NCBI GenBank assembly: GCA_958367245.1
Contig: CATXEA010000027.1
Location: 1 to 41,263, forward strand
Reading direction: 5' to 3'
DNA length: 41,263 nt
Origin: an uncultured Blautia sp.
Lineage (GTDB): Bacteria > Bacillota > Clostridia > Lachnospirales > Lachnospiraceae
Shown: one piece after another, positions 40,027 through 41,263 of the stretch
Numbering within the stretch: the stretch's first letter is position 1
Layout: the number at the start of each line of letters is the position of its first letter
The notes under the pieces: generated by a model
What the model saw: the letters and a program-made list of their open reading frames with translations, nothing else
The model's database searches: none
Told to the model about the DNA's origin: nothing
Translations under genes and position numbers: made by a program

Positions 40027-40881
40027 TTATGCGGTTTGTTTCTTCGACAATTCTCGAACTTCTTCCAGAGATAAATCCGTCATCTCCGAAATCTCTTCCA
40101 TAGAGTCACGACCTCTTGCCAGCATTTTCAGAGCCATGCATACTGCTTTTTCGTGATTTCCTTCTAATTTTCCTTCTTTCCTTGCCTTTGCTGCGGCTTC
40201 TGCTGCTGCCTCAGCTCTCATCTCTTCTAAAAGTTTACACATCCGACCTCGACCTCCTTCTATTTCCTTTAGATATCTGACTTCTTCTGCAAGCAGCGGA
40301 TTCACAATGTCTTCTGCATTTTTGCAGTTAAAATCATGCATCAGGCAGCCTACAGGGTGTTCCATGTTTCTATATTCTCCATTTACATACAGGATATGCG
40401 CTCCGTCTCCAAATAACGCATAATCCATCTCCTCGATTCTTCTTTCAACATGATAAAGCGGAATCCCCATGCCAAATTTATCATTCTCCGTAATGAAAAT
40501 CACGTATGTATCCACCAGATCTTCAAAATCCTCTCCCTTACTGAGCAATGGCCGGTCAATCATACTGCTGTGAAAACGCGCTCTTTTCACACCTGAGCCC
40601 CGGTCGGAACGCTGAATTTCTATATCCATGATCTTTCCGCTTACATCTTCTGCCTGGATATCCAGTCTTATAGAACGCTTTACTGCACTTTTATATTCTA
40701 CCTGCGCCTTTGTGGACTTTACTTTTATGTCATCGCGCTCCAAAATAGTTTTCAGGATATACTCAACTGCTTCGATTTTCCCGTCCAGCGCTTCCGAAAA
40801 GAAGTCATCGTCCATCAGGCGGAGTTCTTTTATCATCTGTAAATTATTTTCATTTATTACAGTCTGTTCGGTTTCCTGCAC
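40027..40881 (-). CDS. PD-(D/E)XK nuclease family transposase-like (Rpn/PDDEXK_2) protein
   Basis: A protein of 284 residues when started at GTG 40881, which has GAGGTG 5 bases upstream; a longer in-frame ATG at 40986 (319 residues) lacks a ribosome site and adds a low-complexity basic start. Nuclease-like motif: RLDIQAEDVSGKIMDIEIQR, the D-(x)n-E-x-Q/K core. MIDRPLLSKGEDFEDLVDTYVIFITENDKFGMGIPLYHVER is typical of the PDDEXK_2 family common in Clostridia. An Ala/Glu-rich coiled region (RAEAAAEAAAKARKEGKLEG) precedes a short C-terminal helix bundle. No flanking inverted repeats or target duplication were seen, so mobility is not shown. Confidence 0.8.
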   Translation of the reverse strand: MQETEQTVINENNLQMIKELRLMDDDFFSEALDGKIEAVEYILKTILERDDIKVKSTKAQVEYKSAVKRSIRLDIQAEDVSGKIMDIEIQRSDRGSGVKRARFHSSMIDRPLLSKGEDFEDLVDTYVIFITENDKFGMGIPLYHVERRIEEMDYALFGDGAHILYVNGEYRNMEHPVGCLMHDFNCKNAEDIVNPLLAEEVRYLKEIEGGRGRMCKLLEEMRAEAAAEAAAKARKEGKLEGNHEKAVCMALKMLARGRDSMEEISEMTDLSLEEVRELSKKQTA

Positions 40882-41169
40882 ATTAACACCTCGCTTTTTT
40901 GAAATTGAAAGCTTATCGTAATCGTAACTGATTACGCGGCATCTTATGTACTTTGTAACACTTCTTCTATTTGTACTTTCTTTCACAATGTTTTAGCATC
41001 TGCGAAAGTTTCGCTTCTGTGGAAATGAATTCTTTTTTCAGAATCACCTTCCCTTATCTCTTACCCTTGTACAATGTTTCTATGAATTCATTATAAAAGA
41101 CTTTCCCTTGAAGAATCAACCCTGATTTTTTGTCTGGATGAAAATTTAATAGTTCGTCTAATATGTAAT

Positions 41170-41263
41170 TTATTCATTGATAATAATGGATGCTTCAAAT
41201 TCATCCGCATCGTATTGAAACATGACAGAACCGTTGTACTTATCTACAATGTGTCTTACACTT
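41170..41263 (-). CDS. GHKL-type sensor histidine kinase, 3' end only
   Basis: The last 30 codons of a gene running in from the right edge. They read SVRHIVDKYNGSVMFQYDADEFEASIIINE then stop, which matches the end of AgrC-like GHKL kinases (G-L-x-S-I-x-x-I-V-x-K-Y-x-G followed by a final F-x-x-x-I-x-I strand). The body lies outside the window. The 288 bases between it and the gene at 40881 hold no gene or clear terminator, only a GCGAAA/TTTCGC repeat near 41003. Confidence 0.6.
   Translation of the reverse strand, partial: SVRHIVDKYNGSVMFQYDADEFEASIIINE

Noticed and set aside
40027..40986. Complete insertion sequence
   Set aside because: Although the protein is of a transposase-named family, no terminal inverted repeats or target duplications were seen around it.

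Overview
The window looks like part of a Lachnospiraceae (Clostridia) chromosome. Supporting this are the moderate GC content, GGAGG-type ribosome binding sites, LL-diaminopimelate aminotransferase, a type III glutamine synthetase, DUF3793/DUF2325 genes, a Clostridia-style HD-GYP/HPt/hybrid-kinase phosphorelay and a GHKL-type kinase end. No tRNA, rRNA, CRISPR array, phage or complete insertion sequence was seen.

Layout. 1-1070: DUF2325 and DUF3793 genes under a palindrome-controlled promoter, probably metal linked. 1072-22202: a glutamine/nitrogen block holding two glutamine synthetases (GSI and GSIII), six glutamine amidotransferases (CarA, PyrG, GltB, PurF, AsnB, GlmS), CarB, DapL and an ANTAR-domain RNA-binding regulator. 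It forms four transcription units: carA-carB-pyrG-gltB (-), glnA-ANTAR-dapL (-), glnN-purF (+) and glmS-asnB (-). 22209-28680: an operon (-) encoding a large beta-helix-like secreted protein and a MacB-type ABC system with an unusually long HlyD-like adaptor. 28854-33861: a three-gene phosphorelay (-). 34075-39889: small single-gene units, namely rubredoxin (+), DUF2284 (-), a membrane protein (+), a lipoprotein (+), TetR (-), DegV (+), GNAT (-) and AIM24 (-). 39890-41263: a PD-(D/E)XK family gene and the 3' end of a GHKL histidine kinase.

Main result. Each of the four glutamine-block units starts with a near-consensus sigma-A promoter followed almost immediately by a short leader with an intrinsic terminator. 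In all four leaders the 5' end can fold instead into a hairpin with a hexaloop A-A-R-G-G-M (AAGGGC, AAGGGA, AAAGGC, AAAGGC). This has A at loop position 1 and G at position 4, the signature described for ANTAR target RNAs. The loop and 3' arm of that hairpin are also the base of the terminator, so the two folds exclude each other. The ANTAR protein is encoded directly after glnA in one of these units, and its receiver-like domain lacks the phosphorylation pocket. Together this suggests a self-contained, autoregulated antitermination regulon matching glutamine synthesis to its major consumers, with glutamine synthetase a possible sensor. The sensing step is inference.
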